A stretch of 5,502 nt of DNA from Rhizobiaceae bacterium. GTDB taxonomy: Bacteria; Pseudomonadota; Alphaproteobacteria; Rhizobiales; Rhizobiaceae. Made by a program: the position numbers and the translations under genes. Under the pieces are notes generated by a model. It did no database searches, had not been told where the DNA came from, and saw nothing but the letters and a program-made list of their open reading frames with translations. Below, piece after piece: positions 1 to 5,502 of the stretch (position 1 is its first letter; the number at the start of each line of letters is the position of its first letter). The stretch is taken from the NCBI GenBank assembly GCA_021648425.1, contig JAKISV010000177.1, positions 1-5,502 on the forward strand, written 5' to 3'.

Positions 1-315
1 GGTGCGTCGCAATATAATGTCAACGAAATCACCACTATCTGCGGTGTTTTCACGCGTAAGCACATCGCATTCGCTCAAATATTTTAAAACCCCATGTTCA
101 GCGGGCAAGCTGAATAGTGCCATCACCTGACCATCTGATGAACCCTGGCGCACAAGGTCACCATCCCCACGCGCACCCAGCGCCAGCGAGAGCGCATCCA
201 GCAATATGGACTTGCCTGCGCCGGTTTCTCCCGTCAATACGGTCAGACTTGAATTGAATTCTATCTGTAACCGGTCAATCAGGACTATATTTTGAATAAC
301 AAGCTGAACCAGCAT
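1..315 (-). CDS. recN: DNA repair ATPase RecN (partial, N-terminal 105 residues)
   Basis: RecN is an SMC-like ATPase that acts on the chromosome at double-strand breaks, helping recombinational repair. Only the first 105 codons are visible; the family is usually about 550 residues, so roughly four fifths lies beyond coordinate 1. The translation opens MLVQLVIQNIVLIDRLQIEF, the usual RecN beta-strand start, followed by a clean Walker A motif GETGAGKS at residues 29-36 and the family-typical LGARGDGDLVRQG at 46-58. The long coiled coil and Walker B are off the window. The ATG at 315 is the first start after an in-frame TAG at 363-361 (minus strand). A weak purine tract GGGGA at 330-326 lies 10 nt before it and may serve as ribosome binding site. 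It follows bamD by 74 bp, which allows read-through or its own promoter. In related genomes ligA often comes next, but that cannot be seen here. Confidence 0.95.
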   Translation of the reverse strand, partial: MLVQLVIQNIVLIDRLQIEFNSSLTVLTGETGAGKSILLDALSLALGARGDGDLVRQGSSDGQVMALFSLPAEHGVLKYLSECDVLTRENTADSGDFVDIILRRT

Positions 316-323
316 AAGTCGAT

Positions 324-341
324 ATTCCCCGGCTCCGGAAT
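324..341 (-). promoter_or_regulatory. Small inverted repeat over the recN ribosome binding site
   Basis: On the minus strand ATTCC (341-337) and GGAAT (328-324) can form a 5-bp stem with an 8-nt loop. The downstream arm includes most of the only purine tract (GGGGA, 330-326) in front of the recN ATG at 315. If the hairpin forms in the mRNA it would mask that site. The stem is short, and no T-run follows, so it is not a rho-independent terminator for bamD. A regulatory role is inference. Confidence 0.25.
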
Positions 342-389
342 CGGTTAATGTATCCTGACTCTAATATATTTTGAGAGCAATTTGAACCG

Positions 390-1265
390 TCAGGTTTTGC
401 TGATGCGCGAAGTGCTGAATAATTTGGATAACCATGAATTTTCGTCTTCACGCGGCTCCAAACCACCGGTCTGCAACAGTTTATATGAATCTTTATACCA
501 TTGGCTATCAGGGAAATTGAGCCCCAATATAGCGGTCGCTGTCTGCGCTTCGCTGACAAGACCAAGTGCATAATAAGATTCAGTCAATCGAGCCAGCGCT
601 TCTTCTACATGGCGCGTGGTTTGAAAGTCTTCCACAACGGTTCGAAAGCGATTAACTGCCGCCAAAAATTCGCGTCGCTCCTGATAATACCTGCCCACCA
701 GCATCTGCTTACCGGCAATCTGGTCAAACGAAACGCGCATCTTGGCCTTCGCATCTTCCACATATTCGCTTTCAGGATAATTGTCAGTCACCGCCTTCAT
801 TGCCGTATAGGCCTGAGCGGTAATATTCTGATCACGGGTCACATCGGGTATTTGGCGAAAATAGGACATGCCTACTAAATATTGAGCATAAGCAGCATCA
901 TCGCTGCCAGGGTAAAGCGATACATAGCGTTTACCAGTTGAAACAGAATCACCATACTGCCCAGACCGGTAAGACATAAATGTCAGCATCAATAAGGATT
1001 TGCGCGAATACTCTGAATAAGGATGTTGTTTATCAATCGCTTCAAATTTGTCGCGGGCCTCTTTACGATCGCCTGCATCCAGATTTGCCAGCCCTTGATT
1101 ATAAAGCACGTCAGCAGGTTCAATATTATCAATATATTCGCTGGAAGATTCTCCAGTCTTAGTACACGCAGCCAAAAACAGCAGCGAGGCAACAAAAAGG
1201 CCATTCAATACGATTGAACGAGAACGATTGTTTTTGTGCGAATTAAACCGGTTCATGCCAAACAC
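390..1265 (-). CDS. bamD: Outer membrane protein assembly lipoprotein BamD (ComL/YfiO family)
   Basis: BamD is the essential lipoprotein of the BAM complex, which with BamA folds beta-barrel proteins into the outer membrane; it sits on the periplasmic face. The 291-residue product has a basic N-terminus (residues 5-16), a hydrophobic stretch (18-31) and a lipobox LAAC ending at Cys34. The residue after Cys is Thr, not Asp, consistent with export to the outer membrane. Residues 50 to about 255 form a series of TPR-like helical repeats, including the QHPYSEYS and DNYPESEY turns and the IPDVTRDQ insertion typical of the family. The length is above E. coli BamD (245) but normal for alphaproteobacteria. 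The start is GTG at 1265: GAAGG at 1278-1274 is 8 nt upstream, and a TGA codon lies directly before the GTG, so no longer form exists. An ATG three codons later (1256) is possible but poorly spaced from that site. It lies 171 bp after lpxC, so it may have its own promoter. Confidence 0.95.
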   Translation of the reverse strand: MFGMNRFNSHKNNRSRSIVLNGLFVASLLFLAACTKTGESSSEYIDNIEPADVLYNQGLANLDAGDRKEARDKFEAIDKQHPYSEYSRKSLLMLTFMSYRSGQYGDSVSTGKRYVSLYPGSDDAAYAQYLVGMSYFRQIPDVTRDQNITAQAYTAMKAVTDNYPESEYVEDAKAKMRVSFDQIAGKQMLVGRYYQERREFLAAVNRFRTVVEDFQTTRHVEEALARLTESYYALGLVSEAQTATAILGLNFPDSQWYKDSYKLLQTGGLEPREDENSWLSKLFSTSRISKT

Positions 1266-1297
1266 TCAATTTACCTTCTTATTCCAAAAACCGGATC

Positions 1298-1314
1298 TGT
1301 GATCTGAATTCACA
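1298..1314. repeat. Inverted repeat TGTGA-N7-TCACA in the bamD leader
   Basis: TGTGA (1298-1302) and TCACA (1310-1314) are perfect 5-bp arms separated by 7 bases, 33 bp upstream of the bamD GTG. The half-sites look like those of CRP/FNR-family regulators, but the E. coli CRP spacer is 6, not 7. As RNA the same sequence can fold into a hairpin, extendable with G-U pairs, and a CCGG followed by five T lies a few bases downstream on the minus strand. It could therefore be an operator, a weak attenuator or chance; the sequence alone does not decide. Confidence 0.4.
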
Positions 1315-1347
1315 AACCCTGAATGATAACGATAGTTACAGCATATT

Positions 1348-1376
1348 ACTAAAACATCACAATGCATATTTGCCAA
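1348..1376 (-). promoter_or_regulatory. Candidate sigma70-type promoter for bamD
   Basis: On the minus strand TTGGCA (1376-1371) matches the TTGACA -35 consensus at 5 of 6 positions. After a 17-nt spacer, TTTAGT (1353-1348) matches TATAAT at 4 of 6. Transcription would start near 1341, giving a leader of about 75 nt that contains the inverted repeat at 1298-1314. It is a pattern match in an AT-rich gap, so chance is possible; bamD could also be read through from lpxC. Confidence 0.35.
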
Positions 1377-1408
1377 CAATCGCACTTTTTTGTGACGAAA
1401 CGTAAATT

Positions 1409-1435
1409 AAAAACCTGAATTCCTGATATTTTCAG
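1409..1435 (-). terminator. Weak possible terminator just after lpxC
   Basis: On the minus strand CTGAA (1435-1431) and TTCAG (1419-1415) form a 5-bp, AT-rich stem with an 11-nt loop, followed after one G by a TTTTT run (1413-1409). It begins 2 nt beyond the lpxC stop. The stem is too short for a strong rho-independent terminator; it might cause partial termination. Confidence 0.2.
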
Positions 1436-1436
1436 A

Positions 1437-2393
1437 CTAAACTAGGTTGGCCGCATAGGCTGGCGCACTCATCGTCACCAACTCACCATGATGAACCCGT
1501 GTTTGCGATATCGGTGAACCGACAAATTCAAACGCATCTTTTTGCGACAACAATTTACGCAAAACCAGTGAATTCAGCTTGTGACCACCGCGATAGGAAC
1601 GAAAACAACCAAGAAGTGGCGCACCACAAAGAGCCAGATCGCCGATAGCATCCAGCGTTTTATGCCGCACAAACTCGTCCTCAAAACGCAATCCTTCAGG
1701 GTTAATCACCTTTTGATCATCATCAATAACAACAGAATTATCCAATGTAGAACCAATGGCAAATCCGGCAGCCCACAACCGCTCGACATCTTTCATAAAT
1801 CCAAATGTACGCGCCCGACTGATTTCGTCGCGAAACACATTCGCATTCATGTCTGCAGCAAATTTCTGGCGCCCGATAGCCTTACAATCGAAATCAATTT
1901 CAACTTCAAAACGCGTACCATCATAAGGCACTAACTCACCCCAAGAGGCACCCATATCGACCCGAACAGGCTCTTTAACACGAATATAACAGCGGGTGGC
2001 GCTAAGTGATGTCAGACCGACATTCTCAATCGCTTCTACAAAAACATGCGCACTGCCATCCATTACCGGAACTTCTGATGCATCAAGTTCGACAATTACA
2101 TTATCAACGCCACAGGAGCGAAGAGCTGCCATCAGGTGCTCGACCGTGGCTACAAACACGCCTGCGGGATCACCTAGTACCGAACACAAATCCGTGGCAC
2201 CCAAAAAGTTAATATTGCCGGGAATATCAAAGCCATTGCCACTTTGAGCATTAAGGACTGAAAATACCACGCCCATTTCGCCATCGGCAGGTATAAGGGA
2301 CATCGTCACCGGTTTGCCGGAATGAACGCCCACTCCGGTAAATTCGATGCGATCTCTTAAGGTTGTCTGGTAACCCAGCACATTTATCCCCAT
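1437..2393 (-). CDS. lpxC: UDP-3-O-acyl-N-acetylglucosamine deacetylase LpxC
   Basis: LpxC is the cytoplasmic zinc amidase that removes acetate from UDP-3-O-acyl-GlcNAc, the committed step of lipid A synthesis. The 318-residue protein is close to the family's usual 300-320. The opening GYQTTLRDRIEFTGVGVHSG (7-26) is characteristic. The expected zinc ligands and catalytic residues are present: TVEHLMAAL with Glu85 (general base) and His86, RHKTLDAIGDL with His244 and Asp248, and GGHKLN with His271; these correspond to E. coli Glu78, His79, His238, Asp242 and His265. The ATG at 2393 has an AAAGG site (2406-2402) 8 nt upstream and the protein begins where the family does. The TAG stop is at 1439-1437. 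It lies 280 bp after ftsZ, a gap with candidate promoter elements, so it is probably transcribed at least partly on its own. The C-terminus ends hydrophobic (ANLV); whether this acts as a protease degron, as the E. coli tail does, cannot be told. Confidence 0.97.
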   Translation of the reverse strand: MGINVLGYQTTLRDRIEFTGVGVHSGKPVTMSLIPADGEMGVVFSVLNAQSGNGFDIPGNINFLGATDLCSVLGDPAGVFVATVEHLMAALRSCGVDNVIVELDASEVPVMDGSAHVFVEAIENVGLTSLSATRCYIRVKEPVRVDMGASWGELVPYDGTRFEVEIDFDCKAIGRQKFAADMNANVFRDEISRARTFGFMKDVERLWAAGFAIGSTLDNSVVIDDDQKVINPEGLRFEDEFVRHKTLDAIGDLALCGAPLLGCFRSYRGGHKLNSLVLRKLLSQKDAFEFVGSPISQTRVHHGELVTMSAPAYAANLV

Positions 2394-2496
2394 TATGATG
2401 GCCTTTTACTCGCCCTTGTAATTATGTAGTACCGGTCTGCCTCGTTCTGGTAAGAACTAATTTCACAGACCAATTTTGGCGATACTACTTTCACGC

Positions 2497-2525
2497 ATAT
2501 TAGGATTTTCGCGAACACACGCCAA
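2497..2525 (-). promoter_or_regulatory. Candidate sigma70-type promoter for lpxC
   Basis: On the minus strand TTGGCG (2525-2520), a 4 of 6 match to TTGACA, is followed after 17 nt by TAATAT (2502-2497), a 4 of 6 match to TATAAT. Transcription would start near 2490, about 97 nt before the lpxC ATG. The -35 forms part of a 7-bp inverted repeat (CGCCAAA 2520-2526, TTTGGCG 2475-2481). It is moderate evidence only; another start further upstream, near the CtrA-type box, is equally possible. Confidence 0.3.
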
Positions 2526-2620
2526 ATCACGCTTTCTTACGTTTTGTTACTCTTCTCTTTGAACAGAAAATGATTTAATCAATACATTTCAATAACTTAT
2601 TCAATTTTCAAATATTGCAA

Positions 2621-2635
2621 TTAACGTTTCATTAG
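2621..2635. promoter_or_regulatory. Second, one-mismatch CtrA-type site
   Basis: TTAA-CGTTTCA-TTAG on the plus strand matches the TTAA-N7-TTAA CtrA pattern at 7 of 8 defined bases. It starts 32 bp, about three helical turns, from the perfect box at 2653. The surrounding DNA is AT-rich, so this match alone would be weak; its value is the pairing with the perfect site. Confidence 0.3.
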
Positions 2636-2652
2636 TCGGTCATTCACATTCC

Positions 2653-2668
2653 TTAAGGTAATATTAAC
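2653..2668 (+). promoter_or_regulatory. CtrA-type box TTAA-N7-TTAAC between ftsZ and lpxC
   Basis: Plus-strand sequence TTAA-GGTAATA-TTAAC is an exact match to the full CtrA box known from Caulobacter and used in other alphaproteobacteria. CtrA is the cell-cycle response regulator that controls division and replication genes. The box begins 6 nt beyond the ftsZ stop and ends about 260 bp before the lpxC ATG. Seen from lpxC, an ACTAAT element (2636-2631) lies 16 nt past its inner half, so it could overlap the -35 of an activated lpxC promoter. It was the only perfect full match I noticed in the window. Binding is inference. Confidence 0.45.
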
Positions 2669-2673
2669 AGCCC

Positions 2674-4446
2674 TTAGCTGCTCTGCCTCCTCAAGAAAGC
2701 TGGGATATCCAGTTGGTCTTCTTCATTAACCGTTGCTGTGATTCGCCCATTTTGATCCAAACCACTGCGTTTGGGTGCATAAGGACTGGCCTGCTCTGTT
2801 GTGTTTGCAGACCTGACCGGTTTATCGTCAACCCTGTCAACCGATGGCGGTGCAATATTGGTCTGGGGTGAATTAGCGACTTGTGGCGTTGGTGCCTGCA
2901 CTGTTGGTTCGACAACAGGTGTTGGTGCGGCTTTCTGCAAGACCGCGTCCTCATTATCCCCGTCCAATCCAAGTCCGGTTTTGAGTTTCTTCAACAAACC
3001 CATGGGCCCGCGATCTTCGCTACGGGTACTGGATTGAGTTTTGGCATCAATTTCCGCCTGGGCAATTGGTGGAAAATCACTGGCCTTGGGAATTTCCTGG
3101 GTTTTAATGGTTTGCGCCACCGTTTCTGCTGAAGGCGGTATGAACTGCCCATCTTTTGGCATCAGTTCGTCTTCCAGCGCGTTGCGAAATTCTTCTTCCG
3201 CAGCTGAACCGGAAAACACTGAACTTTGTGGCTGAAAAGGCTCAATACGCACGCCGTTTTTCTCTACGCTGGACGTGGCACTGACAGGTTCTTTTGCAGG
3301 CTGCTTTTGCGATCCCAGGCTTTTAGCCACCTGCTCAATTTTTTCGACTGCTTTATCAGCCGCAGGAGCACTGGGGGTAGCTGGAGCACCCATTGTAACA
3401 CCGGGAGATGTTGTATTTGATGTCAGGCTGCCAATAGCTGAAGGCAAGGACTTGGACTCGGATTCACTCTGCGCCAACGCCGCACTGTCAATTCCTGTGG
3501 CAACTACTGAGACGCGAATAGTACCTTCAAGATTTTCATCAAATGTGGCGCCCAGAATAATATTGGCATCCGCATCAACTTCTTCACGAATACGCGTAGC
3601 GGCCTCATCAACCTCAAACAACGTCATGTCGCGTCCACCGGTTATTGAAATCAGCAGTCCCTGCGCACCAAGCATTGAAGATTCATCAAGTAGCGGATTG
3701 GAGATTGCAGCTTCAGCTGCCTGAATGGCGCGTCCATCCCCGGAAGCTTCCCCGGTTCCCATCATCGCTTTGCCCATTTCATTCATCACCGAACGCACAT
3801 CAGCAAAATCCAGATTGATAAGTCCCTCTTTCACCATCAGGTCTGTAATGCACGCTACACCGGAATATAAAACCTGGTCAGCCATACCAAAGGCATCAGC
3901 AAAAGTGGTTTTGTCATTAGCGATGCGAAACAGGTTCTGATTGGGAATAACAATCAAAGTATCGACATTCTTCTGCAATTCTGAGATGCCTGCTTCAGCA
4001 ATGCGCATGCGGCGCGCACCTTCAAAATGAAACGGTTTAGTCACAACACCAACTGTCAAAATTCCCAACTCACGAGCGGCTCGCGCCACCACTGGAGCAG
4101 CACCTGTACCCGTTCCGCCACCCATTCCAGCTGTAACAAAAGCCATATGCGTACCACTGAGATGATCGGTGAGTTCTGTCAGGCATTCTTCTGCCGCAGC
4201 CCGGCCAACTTCTGGTTGCGAGCCAGCTCCAAGCCCTTCGGTGACATCAATCCCCATTTGTACAACCCGCTCGGCTTTTGACATCGTCAAGGCCTGGGCA
4301 TCAGTATTTGCCACAACAAATTCAACACCCTCAAGGCCGCCGACTATCATGTTGTTTACAGCATTGCCACCGCCGCCGCCGACACCATAAACAGTGATGC
4401 GTGGCTTAAGCTCGGTGATGTCGGGCTTTTGCAGGTTGATAGTCAT
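2674..4446 (-). CDS. ftsZ: Cell division GTPase FtsZ, long-linker alphaproteobacterial form
   Basis: FtsZ is the tubulin-like GTPase that polymerises into the cytoplasmic Z ring and recruits the divisome. The 590-residue protein has the GTPase core at about 14-320: ITVYGVGGGGGNAVNNM (17-33), NTDAQAL (48-53 region), the tubulin signature GGGTGTG (109-115) and the T7 loop NLDFADVRSVM (211-221) with the catalytic Asp213 and Asp216. Residues 320-575 are a disordered linker rich in Ala, Pro, Gln, Ser and Thr, much longer than E. coli's; inside it are two ordered-looking patches, DFPPIAQAEI (457-466) and GPMGLLKKLKTGLGL (480-494). The C-terminal peptide LDIPAFLRRQ (579-588), which binds FtsA and other partners, is intact. 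The ATG at 4446 has GGAGA (4459-4455) 8 nt upstream. It follows ftsA by 79 bp and is probably co-transcribed with it; a 7-bp hairpin lies just above the ribosome binding site. No strong terminator follows. Confidence 0.98.
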   Translation of the reverse strand: MTINLQKPDITELKPRITVYGVGGGGGNAVNNMIVGGLEGVEFVVANTDAQALTMSKAERVVQMGIDVTEGLGAGSQPEVGRAAAEECLTELTDHLSGTHMAFVTAGMGGGTGTGAAPVVARAARELGILTVGVVTKPFHFEGARRMRIAEAGISELQKNVDTLIVIPNQNLFRIANDKTTFADAFGMADQVLYSGVACITDLMVKEGLINLDFADVRSVMNEMGKAMMGTGEASGDGRAIQAAEAAISNPLLDESSMLGAQGLLISITGGRDMTLFEVDEAATRIREEVDADANIILGATFDENLEGTIRVSVVATGIDSAALAQSESESKSLPSAIGSLTSNTTSPGVTMGAPATPSAPAADKAVEKIEQVAKSLGSQKQPAKEPVSATSSVEKNGVRIEPFQPQSSVFSGSAAEEEFRNALEDELMPKDGQFIPPSAETVAQTIKTQEIPKASDFPPIAQAEIDAKTQSSTRSEDRGPMGLLKKLKTGLGLDGDNEDAVLQKAAPTPVVEPTVQAPTPQVANSPQTNIAPPSVDRVDDKPVRSANTTEQASPYAPKRSGLDQNGRITATVNEEDQLDIPAFLRRQSS

Positions 4447-4464
4447 ATTTTCAGTCTCCAGTTG

Positions 4465-4481
4465 GGGGTGATTTTCACCCC
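4465..4481 (-). promoter_or_regulatory. Perfect 7-bp hairpin just upstream of the ftsZ ribosome binding site
   Basis: GGGGTGA (4481-4475 on the minus strand) and TCACCCC (4471-4465) pair perfectly around a 3-nt loop. The hairpin ends 5 nt before the GGAGA site and 18 nt before the ftsZ ATG. No T-run follows in either direction, so it is not a standard terminator. It could stabilise or block processing of the ftsAZ mRNA, keep the start region open, or be an operator. The structure is plainly in the sequence; the role is inference. Confidence 0.5.
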
Positions 4482-4514
4482 GTTATTTGCAACTCTCGTC
4501 GCATCCGCATTTGT

Positions 4515-4526
4515 GGGCAACAGCCC
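4515..4526 (-). repeat. Small GC hairpin overlapping the ftsA stop
   Basis: GGGC (4526-4523, minus strand) and GCCC (4518-4515) form a 4-bp stem with a TGTT loop, starting at the last base of the ftsA TAG codon. No T-run follows, so termination is unlikely. With the hairpin at 4465-4481 it makes the short ftsA-ftsZ spacer fairly structured. It may be chance. Confidence 0.2.
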
Positions 4527-5502
4527 TATAAACTTTCTCTCAGCCAATTACCAAATCTGGCAAATGGGCCGTCTGTGCCATTGTTTTTGCCAAAATGGCC
4601 AAATGACCCAAAAGACATTGAACCTATTCTATTATTGGTAAACTGCTCGATTGGCGCCATCTGCGGGTAGATTAACAATCCTACCGCCGTTGAAAACGCT
4701 GCACCTTTTGCAGAAGTCGGCATTCCCTTAATTCCCATTGGTCGTCCCAGCCTGACATTGCGCGTCAATATTCTGCGCGAAACTTCCCCAAGGCCGTTCA
4801 ACTGACTTCCTCCACCGGTAATAACGAGGCGTTTGCTCACCGCATCAGCATAGCCCGAACGGTTTAACCGATCGCGCACCAGTTCTAAAATCTCTTCAAT
4901 ACGAGGCCTGATAATGCGGATCAGTTGCGCTCTTGGCACCTGATAACCGCTATGATCGCCATTCTCAAATTGTTCATCTCCAATCTGAGGCACACCAATC
5001 ATCACATCGTTATCGTTTGCGCCAGCCAATGCCGACCCGTGCAGCACTTTCAGCTTTTCCGCTTCATCGAGCGGAGTTGATAATCCACGCGCAATATCCA
5101 TGGTCACATGATGGGAACCGATTGCAATCGCATCGCTATAGACAAAGCGCTTGCCCATAAATACCGACAAAGTCGTTGTGCCGGCACCAAAATCGATACA
5201 AGCCACTCCCATATCCATTTCATCTTCAACCAACGCCGCCAGCCCGCTGGCATAAGGCGTCGCCACCATCGCTTCAACTGAGAGATGCGCGCGATTGATA
5301 CACAATTCAAGATTCCTCAACGGAGGGTTTTCTGCCGTCACCACGTGCATATCCACACCGAGATTTTCACCCAGTAAATTGAGCGGGTCACGAATGCCAT
5401 GTTCGCCATCCAGCGAATAACCAATGGGAATAGAATGCACGACCGAGCGCCCGCCCTGCAATGCATGCTCCGCACCAGCGCGCAAAACCTGGGAAATGTC
5501 AT
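4526..5502 (-). CDS. ftsA: Cell division protein FtsA (partial, C-terminal 324 residues)
   Basis: FtsA is the actin-like ATPase that tethers FtsZ filaments to the inner membrane and recruits later divisome proteins. The reading frame is open to the window edge; about 100 N-terminal residues are missing. The visible part begins DISQVLRAGAEHAL; a TTG at 5485 is internal and not a start. It includes the 1C subdomain (VHSIPIGYSLDGEHGIRDPL at about 20-39, then the ENPPLRNLELCINRAHL segment), the phosphate-binding loop IDFGAGTTTLSVF (about 102-114) and the adenosine motif VITGGGSQLNG (about 226-236), all in family order. It ends with a Phe/Gly-rich spacer (about 296-304) and the amphipathic membrane-targeting helix FARFGNWLRESL. 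Stop TAG is at 4528-4526. ftsZ follows after 79 bp. Upstream neighbours, probably ftsQ and ddl, are outside the window. Confidence 0.97.
   Translation of the reverse strand, partial: DISQVLRAGAEHALQGGRSVVHSIPIGYSLDGEHGIRDPLNLLGENLGVDMHVVTAENPPLRNLELCINRAHLSVEAMVATPYASGLAALVEDEMDMGVACIDFGAGTTTLSVFMGKRFVYSDAIAIGSHHVTMDIARGLSTPLDEAEKLKVLHGSALAGANDNDVMIGVPQIGDEQFENGDHSGYQVPRAQLIRIIRPRIEEILELVRDRLNRSGYADAVSKRLVITGGGSQLNGLGEVSRRILTRNVRLGRPMGIKGMPTSAKGAAFSTAVGLLIYPQMAPIEQFTNNRIGSMSFGSFGHFGKNNGTDGPFARFGNWLRESL

Noticed and set aside
373..387. Possible LexA (SOS) box in front of recN, GAGA-N7-GAAC
   Set aside because: The alphaproteobacterial box is GAAC-N7-GAAC (or GTTC-N7-GTTC); only one half-site matches and the other matches two of four bases.
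1385..1397. Hairpin CAC-T6-GTG between lpxC and bamD as a terminator
   Set aside because: The stem is 3 bp, or 5 bp with a bulge, and the T-run is in the loop and not after the stem.
2463..2498. An 11-codon minus-strand frame upstream of lpxC that could be a leader peptide (MRESSIAKIGL)
   Set aside because: It has no ribosome binding site, overlaps the candidate -10 element, and frames this short are common by chance.
3275..3724. A 149-codon open frame on the plus strand opposite ftsZ, and similar ones at 501-878 and 1581-1934
   Set aside because: They lie wholly antisense to well-identified genes, have no recognisable motifs, and mirror the codon pattern of the genes below them.
5485..5485. 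TTG codon as the start of a 319-residue FtsA
   Set aside because: The frame stays open to the window edge with FtsA-like sequence before it, and the known N-terminal part of FtsA is missing, so the gene is simply cut by the window.

Overview
The window is the distal end of a division/cell-wall (dcw) cluster from an alphaproteobacterium. All genes lie on the minus strand, so transcription runs from high to low coordinates: ftsA (N-terminus cut off by the window edge), ftsZ, lpxC, bamD, recN (C-terminus cut off). I know this order from Hyphomicrobiales (Rhizobiales) and related alphaproteobacteria. The 590-residue FtsZ with a linker of about 250 residues, the FtsA C-terminus and the shape of BamD fit the same group. 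Base composition looks moderate (roughly 45-50% GC by eye, not counted), which is low for terrestrial rhizobia. I cannot name a genus.

Layout in the direction of transcription. At 5502-4526 is FtsA, the actin-like membrane anchor of the Z ring. A 79-bp gap with two small hairpins follows. At 4446-2674 is FtsZ. A 280-bp AT-rich gap then holds a perfect CtrA-type box (TTAA-N7-TTAAC), a one-mismatch second copy and a candidate sigma70 promoter. At 2393-1437 is LpxC, the committed step of lipid A synthesis. A 171-bp gap has a candidate promoter and an inverted repeat. At 1265-390 is BamD, the lipoprotein of the outer-membrane protein assembly machine. A 74-bp gap precedes RecN, the SMC-like double-strand-break repair ATPase, which starts at 315 and runs out of the window.

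The genes couple septum formation (FtsA/FtsZ), outer-membrane lipid supply (LpxC), outer-membrane protein insertion (BamD) and chromosome repair (RecN). The coding content is ordinary and intact: the expected catalytic or structural motifs are present in every visible part, with no frameshift, mobile element, RNA gene or CRISPR array. I found no new system. What deserves a second look is in the gaps: the CtrA-type site between ftsZ and lpxC, the hairpin just above the ftsZ ribosome binding site, the inverted repeat in the bamD leader, and paired GANTC sites in front of recN.
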